From positions 90,396 through 154,395 of the forward strand of contig NZ_HG417091.1 of assembly GCF_000455445.1 (NCBI RefSeq): a stretch of 64,000 nt of DNA, in the 5' to 3' direction. Position numbers and translations under genes: made by a program. Shown here piece by piece: positions 37,126 through 45,659 of the stretch; position 1 is the stretch's first letter; the number at the start of each line of letters is the position of its first letter. The DNA comes from Hoylesella timonensis 4401737 = DSM 22865 = JCM 15640 (GTDB lineage: Bacteria; Bacteroidota; Bacteroidia; Bacteroidales; Bacteroidaceae). The notes below the pieces were generated by a model that made no database searches, was not told the origin of the DNA, and worked only from the letters and a program-made list of their open reading frames with translations.

Positions 37126-38265
37126 TTAATAAAATGTCAGTCGGAAGGTAGTCAGCCCGTCGGTCTTGTCGGTGATGAGGTCGATGGAGCCATTGCAGGC
37201 CTGCATGACCTGTCGGGAAATGGACAGGCCAATGCCGCTTCCCTGCGGCTTGGTGGTGAAGAAGGGTACGAAGATGTGGCTTGCCACGTCATCGGGAATC
37301 ATCGCTCCGTTGTCGGTGATGTCGATGATGACGGATTCCTGCGCGTTGGCGTATGCGCGCAGTGTGATTTGCCCCTCTTCTCCAATTGCCTCGGAAGCGT
37401 TTTTCAGTAGGTTATTGACCACCCTGCTGACGAGGCTCTCGTCAGCATACACCAGCAAGTCGCCGGGTTCTACCTCGTAGCTAACGTTCACGCCAGACTT
37501 TAACATCGGGCGAATGAGGTTCACCATGCGTTCGAGGAACGGTCTTACATAGAACAGGGTGGGCGTGGGCGTAGGCACATGCGTGAACTTGCGGTAATTC
37601 TCTACAAAGCGCATAAGTTCCTTGCTGGTTCTGCTGATGACCTCTAACCCTTGCCGTTGCTCGCCCTGTGAGTTTTGGAGTAGGGTGTCGCTCAGGGATA
37701 TGATTGGTGTGACGGTGTTCATGATTTCATGGGTAAGCACGCGGATGAGTTTCACCCAGCTGTCTATCTCCTGGTTGGCCAGCTCGCCTTTGATGTCGCT
37801 GAAGCCGATGATGCGCACCCGACGACTCTTGAGAGTAGTGTGGGTCTCGCGCAGAGAGAATCCCGCCATCTTCTCCTTGATCTGATTGATGTGGGTGATG
37901 GTCTCCACCTGCAGCAGGTTGAGTGCGGCCCGGTTGCTGCGGAGTACGATGCCCCGCTCCACGTCGACTACCAAGATGCCCGTATCCACCGAATCGAGTA
38001 TGAGCTCGAAGTATTTTTCCCGTTCTATCTGTTCATCCCGGGCGTGTTGTAGGATTTCCTTCACGCGGTTGAGCGACTCGTTGAGCAAAAGCTCGCTGCC
38101 GTATTTCTTGTTGATAGGAAACTGGAAAGTATAGTCGCCGATGTCTATGGCGTTGAACATGAATGTCACCTTGCCAAGGTCGCGTCGATACCTCCGCCAC
38201 AGTTGCAGATAGGCAACGACAGCGGCAAGCAGTGCCAGGCAGAGTATGATGACAATCACGTTCAT
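37126..38265 (-). CDS. NtrB/NtrY-like sensor histidine kinase
   Basis: A 379-residue kinase with one N-terminal membrane segment (about 3-23) and almost no periplasmic part, so it probably senses at or inside the membrane. A PAS-like domain (about 85-150) precedes the phosphoacceptor His179 (LTHEIMNTVTPI), of the NtrB/NtrY type. The ATPase domain has an N box (NNLLKNASEAIGEEG), a G1-like DNGAMIP where the usual DNGxGI is altered, an F box (FVPFFTTKPQ) and an intact GSGIGLSIS. It starts three bases after the stop of the sigma-54 activator gene, and is presumably the partner kinase. Confidence 0.92.
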   Translation of the reverse strand: MNVIVIILCLALLAAVVAYLQLWRRYRRDLGKVTFMFNAIDIGDYTFQFPINKKYGSELLLNESLNRVKEILQHARDEQIEREKYFELILDSVDTGILVVDVERGIVLRSNRAALNLLQVETITHINQIKEKMAGFSLRETHTTLKSRRVRIIGFSDIKGELANQEIDSWVKLIRVLTHEIMNTVTPIISLSDTLLQNSQGEQRQGLEVISRTSKELMRFVENYRKFTHVPTPTPTLFYVRPFLERMVNLIRPMLKSGVNVSYEVEPGDLLVYADESLVSRVVNNLLKNASEAIGEEGQITLRAYANAQESVIIDITDNGAMIPDDVASHIFVPFFTTKPQGSGIGLSISRQVMQACNGSIDLITDKTDGLTTFRLTFY

Positions 38266-38268
38266 AGC

Positions 38269-39597
38269 CTATAGTCCGTAACGTTTGATTTTGTTGTATA
38301 AAGTCTGTCGGGAGATGCCTAGCCTGAACGCCACCTGTGAGAGGTTGCCGTCGCATTCGCAGATGGTTTTCTCGATGAGTCTTCGTTCCATCTCGTCGAG
38401 CGTGCGCACGTCCTCAATGGGTTTCTCCTGTCGGGCGGGACCGCTCTCTATGTCGTCCTCGGCAATAGTAGTGCCGCTGCACAGGATAACCGCTTTCTCC
38501 ATGGCATGTTGCAGTTCGCGAATGTTACCGTACCAAGGTTGCTCTTCGAGTTTGGTCATGGCGCCAGCCGAGAATTTTGTCTCCGGCTTGTTGTACATCG
38601 CCGCATAGCGTTTGAGGAAGATGCCGGCCAAGGCCGTGATGTCTTCCCTGCGCTCGCGCAAAGGCGGCAGATGCAGGTGAATGGTGTTGACGCGGTAGAG
38701 CAGGTCTTCACGAAACTCGCCGTTGGCCACCATTGCAGACAGGTCTCGGTTGGTGGCGCAAATCAGTCGCACGTCGATGGGAATTTGCTCGCTGCCTCCC
38801 ACACGCACGATGCTCCTGCGCTGCAAAGCCGTGAGCAGCTTTGCCTGCAACGCATAACTCAGGTTGCCTATCTCATCGAGAAACAACGTGCCTCCCTCCG
38901 CCAGTTCAAACTTTCCTGGCTTGTCTGTTTTGGCATCCGTGAAAGCACCTTTCGTGTGTCCGAAGAGTTCGCTTTCAAAAAGCGTCTCCGTGATAGCTCC
39001 CATGTCGATGGGCATCATCCGGTGTCCGTGTCGTTTCGACAGGCGGTGAATCTCTTTGGCAAGCACTTCCTTGCCAGTTCCGTTCTCGCCTGTGATGAGG
39101 ATGTTGGCATCGGTGGCTGCTACTTTCTCTACCATCAGGCGCAGATCTTGCATCGCAGGCGACATGCCCCAGTACATTTCTCCCTCATGGATGGTGGCGT
39201 TGCGGATGTTTTTCTTGGTTTTCCGGTAGGCATTGGTGAGCGTGTCGATGAGTTTGGCATTGTCGAAAGGTTTTACCACAAAGTCGGTAGCACCCTCCTT
39301 GATGCCCGTCACCGCCAATTCAATGTCGGCGTATGCCGTGAACAGCACCACCTGCGTGCGTGGACTCAGTTTCTTTATCTCGCGCAGCCAGAAGAGGCCC
39401 TCGTTGCCATTGTTGATGCCGCTGCGGAAATTCATGTCGAGCAGCACCACGTCGGGTCTGTCCTCGCGTAGGCGGGTAGGGATATTCTCTGGTTTGGCTA
39501 TTGCCGCGACATGCTCGAATACATTTTCTATCAGCATCTTCACTGTGGTGAGGATGTTGCGGTTGTCATCAACTATCAGTATGCTACCTTGTTTCAT
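38269..39597 (-). CDS. Sigma-54-dependent response regulator (NtrC family)
   Basis: A 442-residue activator. The receiver domain has Asp10/Asp11 and phosphoacceptor Asp54 (VVLLDMNF). The AAA+ domain has Walker A GENGTGKE (170-177), the sigma-54 contact loop GAFTDA (217-222), Walker B GGTLFLDE (235-242) and an intact R-finger region. A Fis-type helix-turn-helix closes the protein ([24 protein letters not shown]). Once phosphorylated it should drive sigma-54 promoters; the likely target is the divergent efflux operon, which has a -24/-12 promoter and paired palindromes. A vegetative promoter (TATCTTTG, 39674-39667) precedes it. Confidence 0.95.
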   Translation of the reverse strand: MKQGSILIVDDNRNILTTVKMLIENVFEHVAAIAKPENIPTRLREDRPDVVLLDMNFRSGINNGNEGLFWLREIKKLSPRTQVVLFTAYADIELAVTGIKEGATDFVVKPFDNAKLIDTLTNAYRKTKKNIRNATIHEGEMYWGMSPAMQDLRLMVEKVAATDANILITGENGTGKEVLAKEIHRLSKRHGHRMMPIDMGAITETLFESELFGHTKGAFTDAKTDKPGKFELAEGGTLFLDEIGNLSYALQAKLLTALQRRSIVRVGGSEQIPIDVRLICATNRDLSAMVANGEFREDLLYRVNTIHLHLPPLRERREDITALAGIFLKRYAAMYNKPETKFSAGAMTKLEEQPWYGNIRELQHAMEKAVILCSGTTIAEDDIESGPARQEKPIEDVRTLDEMERRLIEKTICECDGNLSQVAFRLGISRQTLYNKIKRYGL

Positions 39598-39666
39598 CTA
39601 TTGTCTAATGTCTGTCTGCCAGTTGCACATCCTTTCACGGAGGTGGCGAAAAGGTTGTTGTTTTTG

Positions 39667-39697
39667 CAAAGATATTCTTTTTTCTCCTTAGTATCAA
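39667..39697 (-). promoter_or_regulatory. Vegetative promoter of the regulator/kinase pair
   Basis: On the minus strand TTG (39697-39695) and TATCTTTG (39674-39667) are 20 bases apart, a good Bacteroidetes promoter. It gives a leader of about 60 bases before the activator ATG at 39597. Confidence 0.7.
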
Positions 39698-39770
39698 GCC
39701 ATTGTCAAAAAAACATATCATAAAAACCGATGCGCCGCATGAGAGGACATCGAGTGGATTGTGGGTCTCA

Positions 39771-39810
39771 CTGTCAAATAATTGGGCAGCAGTGTCTAAT
39801 TGTTGGACAG
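39771..39810. promoter_or_regulatory. Paired palindromic sites, likely activator binding (UAS)
   Basis: Two 19-bp imperfect palindromes, 39771-39789 (CTGTC...GGCAG) and 39792-39810 (GTGTC...GACAG), share a YTGTC-N9-GRCAG layout and start exactly 21 bp apart, two helical turns. They lie about 55-95 bases upstream of the -24 element, the usual place for enhancer sites of NtrC-type activators. Binding by the adjacent regulator is inferred. Confidence 0.65.
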
Positions 39811-39863
39811 GCTTGTAAACGTGCTTTTTGCGCAACGTGCAGATAGATAGGAGGTTATATTTC

Positions 39864-39879
39864 TGGCACGGCATTGGCA
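39864..39879 (+). promoter_or_regulatory. Sigma-54 (-24/-12) promoter of the efflux operon
   Basis: TGGCACG-N4-TGGCA gives the invariant GG (39865-39866) and GC (39877-39878) separated by exactly 10 bases. Only one base differs from the consensus TGGCACR-N4-TTGCW. Transcription would start near 39890, only three bases before the ATG at 39893, so the tolC-type gene would be nearly leaderless unless its true start is further in. Confidence 0.75.
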
Positions 39880-39892
39880 ACTGTTTAAGCGT

Positions 39893-41218
39893 ATGAGAAC
39901 AGCAATTACGATAATATTATTAGATCTGGCCGCTCTTCCGCTATTGGCGCAAGAGTCATGGACCATGAACCGCTGCATTCAGTATGCGGTGGAGCACAAC
40001 AACGGAGTGCGCAAACAGCGATTGGAGGTGCGACAGAGCAAGGTTGACGAGCGCACGGCGAGACTCGACCTTCTGCCCACAGTGTCGGCACAGACCACGG
40101 CGCAGTATGCCTGGGGCCGTAACATCAACCCAGAGACCAACACCTACAACACCATCACCACCTTCAACAATTATTACAGCATTGGGGCGGAGGTGCCATT
40201 GTTTGACGGTGGCCGTACCTGGAATGCCTTTCAGCAAGCTCGACTGGCGCGTGCCAAAAGTATGACGGCCCTGCAAAAGACAGCCGACGACAAGGCCATA
40301 GCCGTGATGGCGAAATTCGTGGAGGCGGTGTACAGCCAGCAGAGCATTGGCTTGGCACGGCGCAAATTGGCCGACAGTCAGGCTTTGCTTCGCAAGACCC
40401 GCGCGATGTTCGACCTTGGGGAGAAGTCGCGACCCGACGTGGCGCAGATGGAAAGCCAAGTGGCAGAGGACGATTACAACCTGCTGCACCAGCAGAATGC
40501 GGCCAGTTTGGCGTTGATGGCCTTGAAAGCGGAGATGAATTTCCCCGTAGGCGATTCGCTTGCCCTCGACACTCTGTTGACCGCGAGCCTGTCTGCTGCC
40601 GACGATGCTGGAAGCCTTTATGCCGCTTTCCAAGCTGAATCACCGGAAGTGAAGACGGCAGCGTTCAATGTCAAGAACGCCCGCTACCATTATCTTATAC
40701 AACGCGGACAGCTGCTGCCCGTCCTAGCATTGGGCGGAGGAATCAACACCAACTATTACCGCAATCTCTCGCAGGGCAGCAGTAAGACCGACAACTTCGG
40801 CAAACAGTTCAACAACAACATGGGCGAATATGTCTATCTTTCCCTCTCCATCCCCCTTTTCATGCCTTCGCGCTGGTGTGCCGCACGCAGGGCGAGAGCC
40901 GATTGGGAGGCAAGCAAGCTCGATTTGGAAGACGCGCGCCGCAAACTGCACGATGACATTGCGCAGGCAGTGCTCGATCGTGACGGCTATTCGCGCGAGC
41001 TCATGAAGATGGAACGGAAGACAGCGGCCGACTCCATAGCCTGGCATCTGGCGTCGCGCAAGTACGAGGAGGGCATGCTCTCGACTTTCGACCTGCATAC
41101 AGCGGCGCAAACCTTGCTCGACAGCCGCATCAAACTGCTGCAAATGCGGTTGATGCTTGAGATGAAACAACGATTGGTCAACTATTATAAAGGAATACGA
41201 ACATGGACATTGAAATAA
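39893..41218 (+). CDS. TolC-family outer-membrane efflux protein
   Basis: A 441-residue outer-membrane channel with a signal peptide (about 1-19, ending LPLLAQ). Two OEP repeats are visible: the N-terminal strand/helix block (SWTMNRCIQYAVEHNNGVRKQRLEV) and a second repeat from about residue 245. Long amphipathic helices rich in Ala, Gln and Arg form the periplasmic tunnel. It is the first gene of the efflux operon, and its last 16 bases overlap the start of the HlyD gene. With the adaptor and ABC permeases it makes a MacAB-TolC-like tripartite exporter; the substrate is unknown. Confidence 0.93.
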   Translation: MRTAITIILLDLAALPLLAQESWTMNRCIQYAVEHNNGVRKQRLEVRQSKVDERTARLDLLPTVSAQTTAQYAWGRNINPETNTYNTITTFNNYYSIGAEVPLFDGGRTWNAFQQARLARAKSMTALQKTADDKAIAVMAKFVEAVYSQQSIGLARRKLADSQALLRKTRAMFDLGEKSRPDVAQMESQVAEDDYNLLHQQNAASLALMALKAEMNFPVGDSLALDTLLTASLSAADDAGSLYAAFQAESPEVKTAAFNVKNARYHYLIQRGQLLPVLALGGGINTNYYRNLSQGSSKTDNFGKQFNNNMGEYVYLSLSIPLFMPSRWCAARRARADWEASKLDLEDARRKLHDDIAQAVLDRDGYSRELMKMERKTAADSIAWHLASRKYEEGMLSTFDLHTAAQTLLDSRIKLLQMRLMLEMKQRLVNYYKGIRTWTLK

Positions 41219-42456
41219 AACAAAAGAAGTTTTGGATACCCCGAAAGTATTGGACTTGGATAGGGGGAGGCGTTATTGTGGTGGCTGCGCTGCTGTGGTT
41301 GGCTCTGGGAAATTTCTCATCGACACTGAAAGTCGACAGTCGGGGGCTGAGCATTGGCGATGTGAAGCAAGCGCAGTTTGACGACTATGTGAGCGTAGAC
41401 GGCAATGTGGTGCCCATCCATGTGGTGCAGATCTCGCCGGAAGAAGGCGGCGTAGTCATGGAGAGAGTGGCGGAGGAAGGCTCCCATGTCAGGAAGGGCG
41501 ATGTCATTGTGAAGCTGAACAACAGCAATCTCGACCTTGAAATCCTCAATGCCGAGAGTGAACTGGCGGAGAAGCAGAACATGCTTCGCAACACGCAGAT
41601 TACGATGGAACAGGACCGACTCAACAATCAGAACGAAGCGGCGCAACTGTCAATGGACGTACAGGCCAAGAAGCGAACCTACAACCATCAGACAGCATTG
41701 CAGCAGGAACAGCTTAATAGCCGCGAGGAATATCTCAAAGCAAAGGAAGACTACGAGCTGGCCGTGAAAAAAAATGAGCTGATTGCGCAACGACTCAAGA
41801 AAGACGCGCAGCTCCGTCGCGCGCAGATGAACCAGATGAACGACAATCTCTCGTCGATGAGGCGCAATGTGGAATTGGTACGACAGCGCAAGGAGCATCT
41901 CAACGTGCGTTCGCAAATCGACGGCGAGGTGGGACAGCTCAACATCGAATTAGGGCAGAGCATCTCTCCGGGACAGAAGATTGGTGTCATCAACGACCTC
42001 AGCGATTATAAAGTGGAGGCGCAGGTTGACGAACATTACATCGATCGGGTGCACCAAGGGCTCACGGCAACCTTCGAACAGAACGGCAAGCATTATTCTC
42101 TCACCGTGCGCAAGGTGTACCCCGAGGTGAAAGATGGCAGGTTCAAGATAGATTTCGTGTTCAGCGGCAAGCGTCCGACCAACATCCGAACGGGTCAGAC
42201 CTATTATGTCGACCTGCAGTTGGGCGAGTCGAAGCGGGCGGTGCTCATCCCCAAGGGAACTTTCTACAGCGTGACGGGCGGGCAATGGATCTTCGTACTC
42301 GACAAGGATGGCAAGAAAGCCTATCGTCGAAACATCCGCATCGGACGACAGAATCCGCAGTATTACGAGGTGCTGGAAGGTCTTCAGCCCGGCGAGCGAG
42401 TCATCGTAAGCGGCTACGAAAGCTACAAAGACAACGAAATTTTGGTTTTGGAATAA
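41203..42456 (+). CDS. HlyD/MacA-family periplasmic adaptor
   Basis: A 417-residue membrane-fusion protein with a short cytosolic N-terminus, one membrane anchor (about 20-38) and a periplasmic body. The lipoyl half-motif VVPIHVVQISPEEGGVVMERVAEEGSHVRKGDVI is followed by a long coiled coil (about 100-240) with Gln/Glu/Arg heptads, the returning lipoyl half and a beta-barrel (QVDEHYIDRVHQGLTATF). It ends with a membrane-proximal domain (VIVSGYESYKDNEILVLE). It bridges the permease and TolC. It overlaps the tolC-like gene by 16 bases, and the first permease follows after 70 bases. Confidence 0.93.
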   Translation: MDIEIKQKKFWIPRKYWTWIGGGVIVVAALLWLALGNFSSTLKVDSRGLSIGDVKQAQFDDYVSVDGNVVPIHVVQISPEEGGVVMERVAEEGSHVRKGDVIVKLNNSNLDLEILNAESELAEKQNMLRNTQITMEQDRLNNQNEAAQLSMDVQAKKRTYNHQTALQQEQLNSREEYLKAKEDYELAVKKNELIAQRLKKDAQLRRAQMNQMNDNLSSMRRNVELVRQRKEHLNVRSQIDGEVGQLNIELGQSISPGQKIGVINDLSDYKVEAQVDEHYIDRVHQGLTATFEQNGKHYSLTVRKVYPEVKDGRFKIDFVFSGKRPTNIRTGQTYYVDLQLGESKRAVLIPKGTFYSVTGGQWIFVLDKDGKKAYRRNIRIGRQNPQYYEVLEGLQPGERVIVSGYESYKDNEILVLE

Positions 42457-42526
42457 CAAGTAAAATGAATTGGTGCAGGAGCAATAAGCAACTCATATTG
42501 GCATCGAAATAACAAGCAAATAAGTC

Positions 42527-44914
42527 ATGAAGCAACTATTCAATCTCAAATCCTATTTCACCTTCCTCTCGAGGAACAAGGTGTACGCTGCCATCAACGT
42601 GTTCGGACTGAGCATCTCGCTCATGTTCGTGCTGCTCATCGGGGTTTATACATGGCAGGAGAAGAGTGTCGACCGTCAGCACAGCAAGGGCGACCGCATC
42701 TACGCGATGGGGATCGACTTCTATGAAGACCATGATAAGGGACTTGGATTCCACCATGCCATACTGAGTCGTTTTCGCAAGAATTATCCGGAAATAGAAA
42801 ACACCTGCGGCTTTGTCGTCTCAGACATGCGGCTGCAAAAGGGAGATGAGTTCTACAAGGCAACGGTGTTGGAGACCGATTCTACCTTCTTCTCCATGTT
42901 CGATTTCAAGCTGCTGCAGGGCGACAGGCAGACCTGTCTGAACGACCGGAACAACGTGGTCGTTACCAAGCGGTTTGCCAACAAATGGTTTGGCACGGAG
43001 GAAGTGCTCGGTCGCGAGATTACATGGAACGACAGCATTCGGTACCATGTCACCGGCGTGGTGGAGGATTTCGACAATACGCTCATCAACAAGAACGTGG
43101 AAATGATCATCGACTTCTCCTGGGAACGGTATCACAACACGGCGAATATGGACGAGTCTTTCCCCAAGGCAGTGAATTTTTCGGGTGCAAGCATCTTCCT
43201 GCAAGTGAGAAAGGGTGCAAAGATGATGGGGCGAGAGAAAGAGTTCGGCAAATTCATTCACTCGTTCTGGCCTGATTTCGACAAGGTGCCCTTCTATTGC
43301 AGACCGTTCTTGGTGCCGCTGAACAAAATATATTTCTCTGGTTACGACAACTACAACGACAACTTGCGCACCGGAAACAGCCGACTGGTCAACCTGCTTT
43401 TCATTGTAGGCTTGGTGGTGCTGCTCTTTGCCATCATGAACTACATCAACCTCACGGTGGCGCAATCGGGCTATCGTGCTCGGGAGATGGCGGCACGACG
43501 TCTCTTCGGCGCAAAACGCAAGCACATCATCCTGCGGCTGATGATAGAAAGCTCAACGCTCTGTTTCATCTCCCTGCTGGTAGCAGTGTCGCTTGCGCTG
43601 GCGTTCGCCCCAATGACTGGTCGCTTGCTCAGCACCACCATGGACATGCGCGTGCTCGCAACGCCTGCCGTCATCGGCCTGTTGCTTGCCTTCACGCTGC
43701 TCGTCGGCTTCATCTCGGGCATCATCCCCGCCTATGTCTTGTCGAAAGCCAAGCCTATCGAGGTGGTGAGGGGAACCTTCCGGCACCGCACGAAGATGGT
43801 GCTGGGCAGGGTGTTCATCGTGGTTCAGAACATCATCACCATCGTGATGCTCGCCTGTGCCACCATCATGTCGCTGCAAATGCTGCACCTTGTGAATGCG
43901 CCATTGGGTTTCAACACGAAGAACCTGATTTGCCTCTATCAAGGAGATGCTTTCAGCAGCACCGACTTCCCAGTGTTCCTCAACAAGGTAAAGCAGGTTT
44001 CGGGAGTGAAATTAGTGTCCTGTTCTGATGGTACCCCGCAGGACGGCGGCAACAACAACACGGTGACGGGAAAGGACAAGGTCTATTCTTTCCAAATGCT
44101 CATCGGCGACCCCAACTATCTGAAGGTGTATGGGCTGTCGCTAAAACATGCCAACCATGTGGGACATCGGCCTGTAATTTATCTCAATGACCAGGCAGTG
44201 GGTGATTTGAAGATGAAGCCCACGGACAGTCACATGAGTGATTTTTACAAACAAACAAAATTCTTTCTTTTCCCAGATGATGCGGCGTTTGGCGGCATTC
44301 TCAACGATTTCCGACTGCGTAACATCACGGAGACCAAAGTAAATCCGCTGTTGCTCTGCATCAAGGACAAGGTGGAGAATCCATGGAACGTTACGATTCT
44401 GTTTGAGGGAAATCCCGCTAAAACCTACAAGGAGATACAGCGCATATATAAAGAGGTGTTCCATGAGGAGCTAAACCAGGCACATCCGTTCGTTGACAAG
44501 AGCATTGAATCGGTGTTTGAGTCGGAGTTGAGACTTTCAAAGATCATCGCCCTCTTTGCTTTCATCGCCGTCGTCATCTCGCTGTTGGGACTTGTCGCCA
44601 TGTCCACCTACTTCATTCAGCAGCGCAGCAAGGAGATTGCCATCCGCAAGGTGTTCGGCTCCACGAGCAACCGAATCCGCCGTGACCTCATCCGTACCTT
44701 CCTACAATACGTGGGCGTCGCTTTCATTATCAGCGTGCCCGTCATCTGGTATACTATCAGCGAATGGATTAGCCAATACAGTTACCGTATCGTGTGGTGG
44801 CCGTGGATCATCGTTGCTGGCATCCTCGTGCTGCTTATCTCGTTCTGTGCAGTGGCCATTCAGAGCTACATGGCCAGCAACGAAAACCCCGTAAATAACA
44901 TTAAACAAGAATAA
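42527..44914 (+). CDS. ABC transporter permease, FtsX/MacB type (first)
   Basis: A 795-residue permease without a fused ATPase. A first membrane helix (about 20-42) is followed by a MacB-type periplasmic domain (about 45-285). Three helices follow with an FtsX core (FAIMNYINLTVAQSGYRAREMAARRLFGAKRKHI). Another helix and a second periplasmic domain come next. A second FtsX core closes the protein (LVAMSTYFIQQRSKEIAIRKVFGSTSNRI), ending ASNENPVNNIKQE. This duplicated layout is standard for Bacteroidota ABC3 permeases. It must pair with the separate ATPase at 48130-48792. The DUF2807 gene begins two bases after its stop. Confidence 0.93.
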   Translation: MKQLFNLKSYFTFLSRNKVYAAINVFGLSISLMFVLLIGVYTWQEKSVDRQHSKGDRIYAMGIDFYEDHDKGLGFHHAILSRFRKNYPEIENTCGFVVSDMRLQKGDEFYKATVLETDSTFFSMFDFKLLQGDRQTCLNDRNNVVVTKRFANKWFGTEEVLGREITWNDSIRYHVTGVVEDFDNTLINKNVEMIIDFSWERYHNTANMDESFPKAVNFSGASIFLQVRKGAKMMGREKEFGKFIHSFWPDFDKVPFYCRPFLVPLNKIYFSGYDNYNDNLRTGNSRLVNLLFIVGLVVLLFAIMNYINLTVAQSGYRAREMAARRLFGAKRKHIILRLMIESSTLCFISLLVAVSLALAFAPMTGRLLSTTMDMRVLATPAVIGLLLAFTLLVGFISGIIPAYVLSKAKPIEVVRGTFRHRTKMVLGRVFIVVQNIITIVMLACATIMSLQMLHLVNAPLGFNTKNLICLYQGDAFSSTDFPVFLNKVKQVSGVKLVSCSDGTPQDGGNNNTVTGKDKVYSFQMLIGDPNYLKVYGLSLKHANHVGHRPVIYLNDQAVGDLKMKPTDSHMSDFYKQTKFFLFPDDAAFGGILNDFRLRNITETKVNPLLLCIKDKVENPWNVTILFEGNPAKTYKEIQRIYKEVFHEELNQAHPFVDKSIESVFESELRLSKIIALFAFIAVVISLLGLVAMSTYFIQQRSKEIAIRKVFGSTSNRIRRDLIRTFLQYVGVAFIISVPVIWYTISEWISQYSYRIVWWPWIIVAGILVLLISFCAVAIQSYMASNENPVNNIKQE

Positions 44915-44916
44915 AT

Positions 44917-45648
44917 ATGAAAAAGAAAATCTTTTTTTGCATGACAGCTGTCCTTGTCTTGCTGTCATCATGTATCGTTGTACAAGCCAACTCATACGAA
45001 GTAGCCAATGACGAAAGCAGAACTTACCCGCTGAGAGGTTTCTCGGCAATCGAAGTCTCCGGAGCCATCGATGTAGAGTTTGTGCAGAGTAGCAATCAAA
45101 GCTACCGTGTAAAGGCGGTAGGCTCACCCCGCATGTTGCCGAAGTTGCAGATGGAAGTGCGCAGTCAAGTGCTAACCATCAAGCAAAAACCTAACCCCGG
45201 CATTCATTCAGGCAATTATCACCTCACGGTTTATGTGCAGTCACCCAACTTGCAGTCGGTCAAAGTTTCTGGCGCATGTGATGTGCTCATTCGGTCGCTC
45301 AATACCACGGCAGTGCGGTTGGAGGCACGCGGTTCGAGTGATATCAAGGTCGATCGGCTGGCGGCCAACAGCTTGGAAGTCCGCTTGCAGGGTTCTTCTG
45401 ATGCTCGTCTGGCTGGCAAAGTGTCGAAAGCCGTATATACCTGTTCCGGTTCTTCCGATGTGAGAGCCTACGATCTCAAGGCGAAAGACGTGTCGGCCAC
45501 ATGCTCCGGCTCGTCGGATGTCTATTGCTTCGCCACCCGTTCCGTCAGTGCCAAAGCCTCTGGCTCAAGCGACATCCGCATCAAGGGCAACCCCATCCAG
45601 CGACAATTGGATAAATCAGGGTCTTCGGATATTCGCATATTACATTAA
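44917..45648 (+). CDS. DUF2807 (head GIN domain) exported protein
   Basis: A 243-residue exported protein with a signal sequence (about 1-25). It has a serine- and glycine-rich body in which GSSD recurs six times (ARGSSDIKV, LQGSSDARL, CSGSSDVRA, CSGSSDVYC, ASGSSDIRI, KSGSSDIRI). The regular spacing suggests rungs of a beta-helix, the fold known for DUF2807. The opening RGFSAIEVSGAIDVEFVQ is the family signature. A Cys at position 19 (SSCIVV) could be a lipobox. Function is unknown; its position between two permease genes, with gaps of 2 and 11 bases, suggests it serves the exporter or the same stress response. Confidence 0.85.
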   Translation: MKKKIFFCMTAVLVLLSSCIVVQANSYEVANDESRTYPLRGFSAIEVSGAIDVEFVQSSNQSYRVKAVGSPRMLPKLQMEVRSQVLTIKQKPNPGIHSGNYHLTVYVQSPNLQSVKVSGACDVLIRSLNTTAVRLEARGSSDIKVDRLAANSLEVRLQGSSDARLAGKVSKAVYTCSGSSDVRAYDLKAKDVSATCSGSSDVYCFATRSVSAKASGSSDIRIKGNPIQRQLDKSGSSDIRILH

Positions 45649-45659
45649 TCATCTATATT

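Noticed and set aside
38506-39471. 321-codon plus-strand frame opposite the sigma-54 activator
   Set aside because: Antisense to a gene with all NtrC-family motifs; composition typical of a shadow frame in GC-rich DNA.
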